Source of the DNA: Streptomyces smyrnaeus
GTDB taxonomy: Bacteria > Actinomycetota > Actinomycetes > Streptomycetales > Streptomycetaceae
DNA length: 64,000 nt
Direction of reading: 5' to 3'
Assembly (NCBI RefSeq): GCF_017676345.1
Contig: NZ_JAFFZM010000001.1
Coordinates: forward strand, 620,001-684,000
Below, one piece after another: positions 44,596 through 53,664 of the stretch (position 1 is its first letter; the number at the start of each line of letters is the position of its first letter). The position numbers and the translations under genes are program-made. The notes under the pieces were generated by a model. The model was given only the letters and a program-made list of their open reading frames with translations. It did no database searches and was not told the DNA's origin.

Positions 44596-46092
44596 ATGTC
44601 AACCCATGCCGCATCGTCGAGTCCCACGTACGGGAACTGGCGCCGACCGAGGCGGCCAGGTCTCGGGCCCTTCGGCATGATCGGTACCGCGGGCGTCTTC
44701 GGCGGACTCGTCGTCACGCTGCTGGCCTCGCTGTTCTCACTGGCCGCCGCCATGGTCATCCTCGTCCCGACGGCGATTCTCATCGCGCCGCTGATGATGC
44801 GCACCCAGGACGGGCGCAACATGTACCAGCTGATCGCCGTACGCATCGGCTGGATGCGCCGCAAGTCCAAGGGGTCGACCACCTACGTCTCCGGTCCGCT
44901 GTCCCGACGGCAGGCAGGGCGGTTCCAGCCCCCGGGCCTGCTGGGACGGATGCAGATGCGCGAGGGCAGGGACGCCTACGACCGGGACTTCGGCGTGCTG
45001 TTCCACCGCAGCCGGAACCTGTACACCATCGTGCTGTGCTGCGAACCCGACGGCGGTTCTCTGGTCGACCCCGACCAGGTGGACAACTGGGTCGCCTCAT
45101 GGGGCGGTTGGCTGGCGCGGCTGGCGCACGAAACAGGGCTGCGCGGTGCCTCGGTCATCGTCGAGACGGCCCCCGACTCCGGTACCCGGCTCGCGAACGA
45201 GGTGCTGCCGCGCCTCTCCCCCGACGCCCCGGCCGCCGCGCGCGCCGTGATGGAGGAGGTGGTCGAGCAGTATCCGCAGGCCTCCTCCGAGATGCACACC
45301 TACATCACGCTCACCTACGGGCTGCCGGCCGGGCAGAAGCCCAAGCACGAGGAGCTGATCACCGACCTGGCCACCCGCATCCCGGGGCTGCTGTCCGGGC
45401 TCGTCGGAGCCGGGGGCGGCGTCGCCTACCCGCTGTCCGCCGAGCGGATCGCCGAGGTCGTACGGGTCGCCTACGACCCCGCGGTCGCCGGTGAAGTCCT
45501 CGACATCCGCACCCAGTACGGCGGCACCGGCCTGGAGTGGGACGACGCGGGCCCCGCGGCCTGTGTCGAGGACGTCGCCTCCTACCAGCACGACTCCGGC
45601 GTCTCCCGGACCTGGATGCTCACCCTCGCGCCCCGCGGCACGGTGCGGGCCAACGTACTGCGCGGCCTGCTGGAAGCCTCGCCCGGCACCCGCCGCAAGC
45701 GGGTGGCGCTGCTGTACCGGCCCATCGACCCGGCGACCTCGGCCCGCATCGTGGAGGCCGACCGGCGCGCCGCCCAGTTCATGGCCACCTCCGGGCGGGG
45801 CATGGTCCAGGCACGGGCCGCCACGGAAGTCCGCGCGGCCGAACAGACCGCGCAGGAGGAGGCGACCGGCGCCGGCCTGGTGGAGTTCTCGCTGATGCTC
45901 ACCGTCACCGTCGACTCCGTGGAAGAGCTCGCCGACGCCAGCGCCACCATGCGCAACCTGCAGGGGGCGGCGCGGCTGTCGATGCGCCCGGCCGACCGGA
46001 TGCAGGCGGCGGCCTTCAGCTGCACCCTCCCGGTCGGAATCCTCCCGTGGGAGCTGACGTTGATTCCGCGCGACCTGCGGGAGGCGCTGTGA
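44596..46092 (+). CDS. SCO6880-family membrane protein, module A
   Basis: 498 residues. Two N-terminal TM helices (FGMIGTAGVFGGLVVTLLAS; AAAMVILVPTAILIAPLMMR) as in PrgI/TcpE-like proteins, then a large cytoplasmic domain resembling the N-terminal domain of VirB4 (RNLYTIVLCCEPDGGSLVDP, RKRVALLYRPIDPATSARIV) and a final block PADRMQAAAFSCTLPVGILP. It and the following ATPase together look like a VirB4 split into two genes, each repeated in module B. GAAGGAAG precedes the ATG. The family name is from memory of S. coelicolor SCO6880. Confidence 0.82.
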   Translation: MSTHAASSSPTYGNWRRPRRPGLGPFGMIGTAGVFGGLVVTLLASLFSLAAAMVILVPTAILIAPLMMRTQDGRNMYQLIAVRIGWMRRKSKGSTTYVSGPLSRRQAGRFQPPGLLGRMQMREGRDAYDRDFGVLFHRSRNLYTIVLCCEPDGGSLVDPDQVDNWVASWGGWLARLAHETGLRGASVIVETAPDSGTRLANEVLPRLSPDAPAAARAVMEEVVEQYPQASSEMHTYITLTYGLPAGQKPKHEELITDLATRIPGLLSGLVGAGGGVAYPLSAERIAEVVRVAYDPAVAGEVLDIRTQYGGTGLEWDDAGPAACVEDVASYQHDSGVSRTWMLTLAPRGTVRANVLRGLLEASPGTRRKRVALLYRPIDPATSARIVEADRRAAQFMATSGRGMVQARAATEVRAAEQTAQEEATGAGLVEFSLMLTVTVDSVEELADASATMRNLQGAARLSMRPADRMQAAAFSCTLPVGILPWELTLIPRDLREAL

Positions 46093-47711
46093 GCCCGCGC
46101 GACGGCAAGAGCGACGCCAAGCAGCAGCAGAGAAGGAAGAAGGCACCGCGCAGGGAGCCGATGGCGCCCTCCCGCGGCTGGCCGGGACCCGGGGGCGGGC
46201 AGGTCGGCGGCATGGACCCGCCCACCATGTGGCGGGCGACGACCGTGCAGGCGTGCGGGCTGTGGCCGTTCGCCGCGGGTTCGGGAGCGCCGATGTCGGG
46301 CGTCCCGCTGGGCCAGCATCTGCACACCGGTGCGACGGTGTGCGGCGATCCGCTCTCGTGGTTCACCCGGGCCCGCTACATCTCCAACCCGTCGCTGTTC
46401 ATGCTCGGCATGCCGGGTCTGGGCAAGTCGACCCTGGTCAACCGGATGCTCATCGGGCTGGCCGCGACGGGCGTGGTGCCCCTCGTCCTGGGCGACCTCA
46501 AGCCCGACTACGCGGACACGGTACGGGCCCTGGGCGGCCAGGTGATCTCCATCGGGCGCGGCATGGGCGGCATCAATCTGCTCGACCCGGGCGCCATGGG
46601 GGCCGCCGCAGCCAAGATCGGCGGCTCGGCGGGTCAGGCCCTGGAGGCGGAGGCGCACGGGCGGGTGCTGAACATGGTGGGCGCCCTGGTCACCATCGTC
46701 CGCAACCGCCCCGTGGACGACCACGAACAGGCCGTCCTCTCCGCCGTGCTGCACCATCTGCGCGAGCGGACGCCGCCGGGCCGGTCGCCGGTGCTGCCCG
46801 ATGTGCTGAAGGTGCTCAGCGAAGGGCCGGACCGGGTCCGGGCGGTCACGCTGGACCGGGGGGACGAGGCCCGGTACCGGGATGCCGTCGACCCCTTGCA
46901 CCGCTCGCTGCTGGGCATTCTGGACGGACCGCTGGGCGACACCTTCGCCTCGGAGACCTCGACCCGTATCGACCTCAACACCCCGGCGGTGTGCATCGAC
47001 ATCTCCCGGATCGGCGAGTCGGACACCCAGCTGACGGCGGCGGCGATGCTGGCGGCGTGGTCCGACGGGCTCGGCTCGGTCGCCGCCTCCCACGCGCTGG
47101 CCGACGCGGGCCTGACCCCCCGACGCTGGTTCTTCACCGTGCTCGACGAGCTGTGGCGACCGCTGCGCGCCGCCTCCGGCATCGTCGACCGCATCGACGC
47201 CCTCACCCGCCTCAACCGCACACTCGGCCTGGGCGACGCCAAGATCACACACACCCTCAAGGACGCGGAGTCGCTCGGCTCCGAGGCCGACAAGGCCAAG
47301 GCACGCGGCTTCGTCGAACGCGCGGGCATGGTCGTCTGCGCCGGACTCCCGAGGGCGGAGATGGAGGAGCTGGGCAAGATCGTCGGCCTGTCCCAGCGGG
47401 AGATCGAACTGGTCTCCTCCTGGTCGTCGCCGCCGGGCTGGGCGATGACCGGCGAGCGTGAGGAACCGCCGGGCCGGGGCCGCTTCCTGGTCAAGGTCGG
47501 CGGTCGGCCCGGCCTCCCGATCAGGGTCAGCATCACCGACACCGAGCGCCATCTGCACGACACCAACACCCGCTGGGCGCAGAACGCGCAGCCGGACCCG
47601 CAAGGGACCGGCCCGGACCTCGGAACCGGTGCCGGGCCGGACCTCGGAACCAGTACCGGCCCGGACCTCAAAACCGGTGCCGGGCCGGCCCAGGACAGGA
47701 GGATCGCATGA
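46089..47711 (+). CDS. VirB4/TraC-type secretion ATPase, module A
   Basis: 540 residues. Walker A GMPGLGKST at residues 107-115, VLGDLKPDYADTVRALGGQV, Walker B FFTVLDELWRPLRA near residue 348, and an arginine-finger-like RAGMVVCAGLPRAEM. The C terminus holds three short repeats of the type GTGPDLGTGAGPDL. It powers substrate transfer or channel assembly in the T4SS. GTG start overlaps the SCO6880-family stop (GTGA). Clear paralogue of 58442-59956. Confidence 0.9.
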   Translation: MSPRDGKSDAKQQQRRKKAPRREPMAPSRGWPGPGGGQVGGMDPPTMWRATTVQACGLWPFAAGSGAPMSGVPLGQHLHTGATVCGDPLSWFTRARYISNPSLFMLGMPGLGKSTLVNRMLIGLAATGVVPLVLGDLKPDYADTVRALGGQVISIGRGMGGINLLDPGAMGAAAAKIGGSAGQALEAEAHGRVLNMVGALVTIVRNRPVDDHEQAVLSAVLHHLRERTPPGRSPVLPDVLKVLSEGPDRVRAVTLDRGDEARYRDAVDPLHRSLLGILDGPLGDTFASETSTRIDLNTPAVCIDISRIGESDTQLTAAAMLAAWSDGLGSVAASHALADAGLTPRRWFFTVLDELWRPLRAASGIVDRIDALTRLNRTLGLGDAKITHTLKDAESLGSEADKAKARGFVERAGMVVCAGLPRAEMEELGKIVGLSQREIELVSSWSSPPGWAMTGEREEPPGRGRFLVKVGGRPGLPIRVSITDTERHLHDTNTRWAQNAQPDPQGTGPDLGTGAGPDLGTSTGPDLKTGAGPAQDRRIA

Positions 47712-49801
47712 GCCCCAGCACGGCAGGGGGGATGCAGGGCCGCGACCTGTGGCCCTGGGCCATCGTGGGAGTGACGGGCCTGGGCCTGACGACATCCGCG
47801 GGCATCTGGCTCGGCGGAACGCTGGGAGCCGCGCTGAACGGCGCGGGCTGGCAGCCGCCGCCGTTCTCCCTCACACTGCTCGCCACGCTGTTCACCGAAG
47901 GTTCCGGCACACTGTGGCCGCAGGCGTCGCCCGTCGCGGTGTACTGCGGCATCGTGCTCGTCTTCGCCGCGGCCACGGCCGCGGTCGTCCTCCCGGTGTG
48001 GAAGCTGGTGTCCCGCTCACGTTCCCGGACGAAGGGACTGGCCGGGCGGCGGGAGTTGGCCTCCATGCTCCCCGCCGGCATCGAGAAGCGCGCCCGGGAG
48101 CTGCGGCCCTCGGTCAAGAACGAACCCGAACTGCACCCGGACCAGACCGGCAACCTGCTCGGCGACCTGGAGCCGGACGGACCCGAACTGCGTTCCTCCT
48201 TCGAGGACGTGGAGCTCGACCTGATGGCTCCGCGCGCCGGCAAGTCCACCGGCATCGCCGTCCCCCGGGTGCTGCGGGCCAACGGCGCCGTACTGCTGAC
48301 CTCCAACAAGTCGGACGTCTACGCGGTCACCCGGGCCGAACGGCAGAAGACCGGCCTGGTGTGGACCTTCGACCCGCAGGGCATCGCCCACACGCCCCGC
48401 GGCATGTGGTGGAACATGCTGGCCGACTGCCACACCATCGAGGGCGCCCGCCGGCTGGCCGGGCACTTCGTCGCCTCCGTCAACGACGACGCCTCCAAGA
48501 AGGACTTCTGGATCTCGGCTGCCCAGAACACGCTCACGGCGCTGTTCCTCGCAGCGGCGCGCGGCGGGGCCGCGGTCACCGATCTGCTCGGCTGGCTGGC
48601 CGACCCCGCCGACCGCACCCCGGTCGACCTGCTGCGCGACGCCGACATGATCGCCATGGCCGAACAGCTCCAGGGCACGGTACGGGGCGCGGTCGAGACC
48701 AGGGACGGCATCTACGAGACGGCACGGCAGTGCGTGGCCTGCCTGCTCGACCCGGAGATCGCCGCCTGGGTCCAGCCCGACCCCTGGCTGCCCGAGTTCC
48801 GCCCGCACGAGCACGTGCTGGGCCGCGACACCCTCTATCTGCTCTCCAAGGACGGCGGCGGCTCCGCGGCCGGGGTCATCGCCGGCCTCGCGGACGCCAC
48901 CCTGCGCGCCGGGGTGATGGCCGCCGAAAGGATGGGCGGCCGGCTCGACCCCCCGATGACGGCCGTGCTGGACGAGGCGGCCAACGTCTGCCGCATCTCC
49001 GACCTTCCCGACCTCTACAGCCACCTCGGCTCGCGCGGCATCAACGTCGTCACCCTGCTCCAGAGCTACCGGCAGGGCGCCCGCGTGTGGGGCGAGGCCG
49101 GGATGGACGCGCTGTGGAGCGCGGCCACCATCAAACTCCTGGGCGCGGGGCTGGACGATGCCGACTTCGTGGACAAGGTCTCCAAACTCGTCGGCCAGCA
49201 GGATGTGAAGACGCCGTCCTACTCCAGCAGCAAGGACGGCGGCTCCCGTTCGGTCTCCTACCGTCTGGACCCGATCCTGCCCCCGGACAAGATCCGGGCA
49301 CTCCCCAAGGGCACGGCCCTGCTCCTGGCCACCGGCATCCGCCCGGCGCTGATCCGGCTGCGCCCCTGGTTCAAGGAGCCGGGCGCGGCGGCCATCTCCG
49401 CCGCGGCCAAGGCCGAGACGGAGGCGATCACCCAGCGTGCGGCGCAGGCGTGGACGGGTCACGCGGTGGGCGCGGACGCGCCCGTGGGGATGGGCGTCGG
49501 CGTCGAGCAGAGCGCCTACGCGCCGGACGACGGATACGCCCGGTATCCGGGGGATGCCGTGTACGCGGAGGACACCGGGTATCCAGGGGACGCCGCATTC
49601 CCGGGGAATCCCCCCCACCCCGGGAACCCTCCGTACCCGGAGAACGCTCCGTACCCGGGCGTGCCCGCGTACCAGGAGACCATCGGGTACGCGGAGGCCG
49701 ACGCGTCCGGCCCCGGGAGCAGCGGGAGCGCGGACGGCTACGCGCCACCGTCCGGCCACGCCGACCACCGGCTCAAGTGGACCCGGGAAGCGACGCCGTG
49801 A
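47708..49801 (+). CDS. VirD4/TraG-type coupling ATPase, module A
   Basis: 697 residues. Two N-terminal TM helices (WPWAIVGVTGLGLTTSAGIW; VYCGIVLVFAAATAAVVLPV), a P-loop MAPRAGKST (residues 173-181) in which the first Gly is Met, LVWTFDPQGIAHTPRGMWWN and Walker B MTAVLDEAANVCRISDLPDL. The C-terminal 130 residues are Pro/Gly/Tyr-rich. Coupling proteins bring substrates to the channel; the variant P-loop is notable though similar variants are seen in actinobacterial TraG-like proteins. Start overlaps the VirB4-like stop (ATGA). It is the last gene of module A, and no copy is seen in module B inside the window. Confidence 0.9.
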   Translation: MSPSTAGGMQGRDLWPWAIVGVTGLGLTTSAGIWLGGTLGAALNGAGWQPPPFSLTLLATLFTEGSGTLWPQASPVAVYCGIVLVFAAATAAVVLPVWKLVSRSRSRTKGLAGRRELASMLPAGIEKRARELRPSVKNEPELHPDQTGNLLGDLEPDGPELRSSFEDVELDLMAPRAGKSTGIAVPRVLRANGAVLLTSNKSDVYAVTRAERQKTGLVWTFDPQGIAHTPRGMWWNMLADCHTIEGARRLAGHFVASVNDDASKKDFWISAAQNTLTALFLAAARGGAAVTDLLGWLADPADRTPVDLLRDADMIAMAEQLQGTVRGAVETRDGIYETARQCVACLLDPEIAAWVQPDPWLPEFRPHEHVLGRDTLYLLSKDGGGSAAGVIAGLADATLRAGVMAAERMGGRLDPPMTAVLDEAANVCRISDLPDLYSHLGSRGINVVTLLQSYRQGARVWGEAGMDALWSAATIKLLGAGLDDADFVDKVSKLVGQQDVKTPSYSSSKDGGSRSVSYRLDPILPPDKIRALPKGTALLLATGIRPALIRLRPWFKEPGAAAISAAAKAETEAITQRAAQAWTGHAVGADAPVGMGVGVEQSAYAPDDGYARYPGDAVYAEDTGYPGDAAFPGNPPHPGNPPYPENAPYPGVPAYQETIGYAEADASGPGSSGSADGYAPPSGHADHRLKWTREATP

Positions 49802-49823
49802 CAGCCGGGGGCCGGGCAGCTGG

Positions 49824-51017
49824 TCAGTGCCCGCGCCCCCGGGTCGCGGTGTGCAGGACCCGTTCGACCGGCCCGTGCCGGAAGCGACGTACCAGCCGCG
49901 CGCTGAGCGCCAGTTGCGCGGCGTAGAGGACCAAGCACCCGGCCAGTACGGGCACCGGGCCGACACGGCCGTGGAGGGCGAGGCCGTAGCCGGTGAAGAC
50001 CAGGGCCATCACCAGCGACTGCGTCAGATAGTTGGTGAGCGCCAGCCGGCCGGCGGCGGCGAGCACCTCGCCGATCCGCCGGCCGAACCGCGTACGCAGC
50101 AACAGCAGCAGCCCGCAGCCGTAGGCCGCGGTCAGGGCCGGGGCGGTGAGCAGACCGACGGCCGTACCGATGTCGTACCAGCGCGCGTCCAACGGCCCGT
50201 GGTAGCACATCGCCGTGCAGACGCCTCCGGCCAGACCGATCGGCAGCCCGTATCCGACCAGCCGCCGGGCCTGCGTGCGGTAGCGGTCGAACTCCGCGAG
50301 CAGCTGCCGCTTCCCCGCGGCCAGCCCCACCAGGAATGCCGCCAGAATGTGCGGCGCGTAGAGCACGTCCCCGGCCAGCAGATCGTGCCACTGCCGCAGA
50401 TTGGCGTGGACGACGGATACCGGATCGCCGCGGTAGGCCGCCACGGCGGTAACCGCCTCGGGGGCAGTGGCGCCGCTCGGCACGGTGGCGGCGAGGGCGA
50501 GCAGGCCCTTGCCGAGCAGCAGGGCACTGAGGGAGACGACGAGCCCCGCCGCCACGCGAACCGCCGTCCGCGGCGCCAGACCGCGCGCGGCGAACAGCAC
50601 CAGGCCCAGTACCGCGTACGTCATCAGGATGTCGCCCGGAAACAGCAGCACGGCGTGCGCGAGCCCCAGGCACCACAGAGTGAGCAGCCGCCGCAACTGC
50701 CGCCCCGTGAACCCGGCCTGCTCCCGCTCGGCCGAGCGCGCCTGGAGGGTGAAGCTGTACCCGAAGAGGAAGGCGAAGAGCAGATAGAACTTGCTGCTGA
50801 CCAGCGCGGTGACGAGCCAGGCGGCAGCCCTCTCCCCCGCCGACCCGTACGGTCCCTGACCCGCGTACGGGTCGGCCATCACCTGCACATTGACCAGCAG
50901 AATGCCGAGCAGCGCGAAACCGCGCAGCGCGTCCACATCGCGGATGCGCCGCGTCCTCGCGGTTGCCTTCGCGGGTGCGCCGGGTGCGGCGGTCACCGAT
51001 ACCGTTCCCTCACTCAC
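49824..51017 (-). CDS. DUF418 polytopic membrane protein
   Basis: 397 residues, about ten TM helices. Family marks are IRDVDALRGFALLGILLVNV at the N terminus, SSKFYLLFAFLFGYSFTLQ, and in the DUF418 block AAGRLALTNYLTQSLVMALV with FTGYGLALHGRVG. Related to acyltransferase_3-like YeiB proteins; possibly transport or modification of envelope lipids/glycans. GTG at 51017 is listed, with GTG at 50999 (GAGGG upstream) as an alternative. Transcribed against module A; its link with the secretion genes is unknown. Confidence 0.9.
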   Translation of the reverse strand: MSEGTVSVTAAPGAPAKATARTRRIRDVDALRGFALLGILLVNVQVMADPYAGQGPYGSAGERAAAWLVTALVSSKFYLLFAFLFGYSFTLQARSAEREQAGFTGRQLRRLLTLWCLGLAHAVLLFPGDILMTYAVLGLVLFAARGLAPRTAVRVAAGLVVSLSALLLGKGLLALAATVPSGATAPEAVTAVAAYRGDPVSVVHANLRQWHDLLAGDVLYAPHILAAFLVGLAAGKRQLLAEFDRYRTQARRLVGYGLPIGLAGGVCTAMCYHGPLDARWYDIGTAVGLLTAPALTAAYGCGLLLLLRTRFGRRIGEVLAAAGRLALTNYLTQSLVMALVFTGYGLALHGRVGPVPVLAGCLVLYAAQLALSARLVRRFRHGPVERVLHTATRGRGH

Positions 51018-51373
51018 GGTCAATGCCGTCCTCGCCCCTCTCGGCAGCACTGCGACGCAGCGCACGAAGGCTCGACGGCCGCCCACCGTGGGACGGCCGT
51101 CGAGGCTGTCAGCGATGCTCGCTCACCGACGTGTCACGGGATCGGATCCGGCGGGACCCGTCCGCTGTCATCTCCCTCCTCCGGCGCCTCCTCCACGTTC
51201 CCGCCTGTTGTTTGCTGCTGTCGGCCCCTGTCCGGAGGTGTTGTCATGGCCAACTCTCCGTCCTCTTGGTGAGGTTCTTCCGGCACTACGGAGAAGGCGG
51301 GCCCTCGGTTCACCCGCGACCGGGTGCGTACGGCACGTGATCGGCAGAACGGCGAGGACCGGAGGCGGGCGCA
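51018..51373. other. Intergenic region, nothing supported
   Basis: About 355 bases between the proline-rich gene's stop and the DUF418 start, both leftward. It must hold the DUF418 promoter. A hairpin CCGGGGC-TCT-GCCCCG begins at 51381 inside the preceding gene's end. No coding frame beyond an 8-codon mini-frame at 51246 was found. Confidence 0.4.
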
Positions 51374-52855
51374 CTACCTGCCCGGGGCTCTGCCCCGCTG
51401 CGGAGCGGTGTTCTGTTGCTGCGTCACCGAGCGGCTGTACGGGGACGGCCTCTGGAGACCCGGGCCTCCGGCCCTTCCCGCCTCGCTGCCGGAACGGTGA
51501 TGTTCGAGCGACTGGTTGGCCACAGCCGGGCTGAATGCGGGCGAGACCGGCCGCGACACCGGGCTGGGAGGAAACACGGGGCTCGTTGACGGACTGACCG
51601 GGCTCACGGGTGGGCTGACCGGGCTCACGGGTCGACTGACCGGGCTCACCGGCGGCATCACCGGGCTCGCGGGGGAACTCACGGGGCCGGCCGGCGGGGA
51701 CGGCTGGAGCCCGCCGGGAGAGGCGCCCGGGCTTCGACCGGGTTCGGCGCCCGGCGTGTCCAGCGGGATCTTGGGCGGCACGATCGGCACCTTCGGCGGC
51801 ACGGGCGGCGGCGCCGTGTGCGAGGCGGAGTTCCCCTGAGCCGGAGCCGCCACGCGGGCGACCGCCTGGGTGACGGCGTTCTCCGCGCGGGGGCCGCGCA
51901 CCTGTCCGGAGGCGTAGTCGGGCAGGTGGGGCAGCCGCGGCGGCGCGGCCAGCCGGGCACCGGCAACAGCGGCGGCGCGGCTGGAGGCGGCGGGCTCCGC
52001 CTTGGCCGAGCGCCCCTCGGTGTTGCCGGGCTTCGCCGACCGCCAGGGGGTGAGCCTGGACAGCCAGGACCGTTCGGGCTTGGGCGCCGCGGTGTTCTTC
52101 GCCTTGGCCTCGGCCGCCTCTTTGAGCGACGCCGCGAAGGGCACCAGGTTGCGGCGGGCCGCCTCCCGGTAGCGGGTCCTGCCGTCGATGAGCTTTCGCA
52201 TGGCGTTCTGAACCGCCGTCTGCTGCTCCGGACGGTTACGCAGGCTCTCGTACTCGTCACGGGCCGACGTGGCGCCTTCGGAGGGTTGCTTCATGAGCCG
52301 CCGGCCGTCCGGCTGCTGCGCGGGCGGTACGAAGGCCCATTCCGGCCGCGGCGGTGCGAAGCCGGGCCTCTGCGGAGCGAAACCCGGTGCCTGCGGTACG
52401 AAGCCGGGTGCGGGAGGGGCGAACCCCGGGCCCTGCGGAGCGAAACCCGGTGCCGCAGCGGGTCGCTGGAAGCCCGGCCCCTCAGCAGCCCAGGGCGGAG
52501 CGGCGCTCGCCATGGGTTGGGGCTGCGGCGGCGGAGCCGCCCAGAAATCCGGGCCCTGGACGGGCCAAGGCTGCTGGAAATCCTGCCCCGCGCCCGGTTC
52601 TTCCGTCGGCCGACGCCCCCGTCGGTTGCGCAGCCGACGCAACAACTCGCGAAAGAACCCGAACAGCTCGTCCGCCACGTCGTCCGCAGCGCGACCGGTC
52701 GAGCCCGAGCCCCGCCCCCCGCGTTGCGGTGCCGGGCCCGAGACGGAGTTGGCGCCTGGGGTGTTCCGCCGCGCGGCGGCCTTCAGCTCCTCGTCGAGCA
52801 ACCGTCGCGCCAATCGCCTCGGCCTGATGCGGCGTGGACCGGTCGGCTCAGGCAT
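51374..52855 (-). CDS. Proline-rich low-complexity protein of the secretion locus
   Basis: 493 residues. A basic N-terminal segment (RRIRPRRLARRLLDEELKAA) and an amphipathic DELFGFFRELLRRLRNRRGR precede a Pro/Gly/Phe repeat region with PGFAPQ-like units, a helical block (NAMRKLIDGRTRYREAARRN), and a C-terminal Pro-Val-Ser repeat. No signal or TM. ATG at 52855. Function unknown; placement between the two modules and composition suggest a cytoplasmic scaffold or substrate. Confidence 0.7.
   Translation of the reverse strand: MPEPTGPRRIRPRRLARRLLDEELKAAARRNTPGANSVSGPAPQRGGRGSGSTGRAADDVADELFGFFRELLRRLRNRRGRRPTEEPGAGQDFQQPWPVQGPDFWAAPPPQPQPMASAAPPWAAEGPGFQRPAAAPGFAPQGPGFAPPAPGFVPQAPGFAPQRPGFAPPRPEWAFVPPAQQPDGRRLMKQPSEGATSARDEYESLRNRPEQQTAVQNAMRKLIDGRTRYREAARRNLVPFAASLKEAAEAKAKNTAAPKPERSWLSRLTPWRSAKPGNTEGRSAKAEPAASSRAAAVAGARLAAPPRLPHLPDYASGQVRGPRAENAVTQAVARVAAPAQGNSASHTAPPPVPPKVPIVPPKIPLDTPGAEPGRSPGASPGGLQPSPPAGPVSSPASPVMPPVSPVSRPVSPVSPPVSPVSPSTSPVFPPSPVSRPVSPAFSPAVANQSLEHHRSGSEAGRAGGPGLQRPSPYSRSVTQQQNTAPQRGRAPGR
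51590..51670 (-). repeat. 30-bp-type imperfect tandem repeat encoding PVSPVS units
   Basis: Repeated GGGCTGACCGGGCTCAC-like units on the plus strand code on the minus strand for alternating Pro-Val-Ser blocks of the proline-rich protein. Several point differences show that it is an old expansion. Confidence 0.7.
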
Positions 52856-52918
52856 AGCAACGTCCTCCGTGTCGTCGACGACCGATGCTCATGGAAGACA
52901 CGGACACGTTGGGCGATC

Positions 52919-52963
52919 GGTTCACTCGCTTCGCTCAAGAGTCCGGGCCGGCCCGAGTGAACC
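52919..52963. promoter_or_regulatory. 10-bp inverted repeat GGTTCACTCG...CGAGTGAACC
   Basis: Perfect arms at 52919-52928 and 52954-52963 separated by 25 bases, in the divergent gap between the proline-rich gene (start 52855) and the DUF4913 gene (start 53041). The same GGTTCA half occurs in other intergenic gaps of the locus. Candidate regulator-binding site. Confidence 0.5.
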
Positions 52964-53040
52964 GGGCGCGACGCGCACACGTGGTGCTGTTGAAAACGGT
53001 GCCGGAAGACCGGACGACCCGACCGCAGGAGCTCATCGTG

Positions 53041-53511
53041 ATGACCCGAACCAGCGACGCCCCCGAGGGTGCCCGGAACGCCGACGAGCCACCGGGCCGT
53101 ACGCAGGACAAGGGCGAAGACTCACCGGCGGCCAAGCCCAAGTTCATCCTCTACCTGGACGGACCGGAGTATCAGCAGGAGTTGTACCAGCTCGTCCAGT
53201 GGACTCACCATGTCCTGCTCCCGGTCTACGGCCGGGAAGTCACCTCCACCGCCCCTTGGTGCTCACGATGGTGGGAACACCCCGGGGTGGTGGCCCAGCT
53301 CCACGGTCTGTGGCTGGCGTGGTCCCAGCTGACCGGTCCCGACGCCGATCTGGCGGGCCCGGCATCGTGGCACCGCGACTTCTTGGGCCCGGTGATGGGT
53401 GTACTGCGCGACCCGGCGGGCCCGTTCGCCGGGTGCAAGCCCGGGTATCACCGCCCGAAGGAGGTCCCGCCGGTCGATCAGCTCGCCCCGCCGCAGCCGC
53501 ACGCGGCCTGA
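53041..53511 (+). CDS. DUF4913 protein
   Basis: 156 residues. After a disordered 35-residue head come DUF4913 marks: FILYLDGPEYQQELYQLVQW, WCSRWWEHPGVVAQLHGLWL and WHRDFLGPVMGVLRDPAGPF with final GCKPGYH. This family is small, soluble and actinobacterial, and often lies beside plasmid- or conjugation-type genes. ATG at 53041 follows GGAG; upstream in-frame ATGs at 52885/52888 would begin inside the regulatory inverted-repeat region. Confidence 0.85.
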   Translation: MTRTSDAPEGARNADEPPGRTQDKGEDSPAAKPKFILYLDGPEYQQELYQLVQWTHHVLLPVYGREVTSTAPWCSRWWEHPGVVAQLHGLWLAWSQLTGPDADLAGPASWHRDFLGPVMGVLRDPAGPFAGCKPGYHRPKEVPPVDQLAPPQPHAA

Positions 53512-53664
53512 GACCTCCGACCTCTGCGGCGGCGATGAGCGCCTGGCTGGTCCCTCTCGATCAGATCTCGGGTGTGTGACGTCGGGAAGTCCGGGCGGGA
53601 ACCACTCGGTTAGAAATGCAAGGGGGTACTTCCGGATCGTTCACACCTCGGTAGAGTCGAACTT

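Noticed and set aside
51246..51272. Eight-codon mini-frame (MANSPSSW) with a GGAGG-like site
   Set aside because: Too short to support, and there is no co-directional gene after it for a leader peptide to control.
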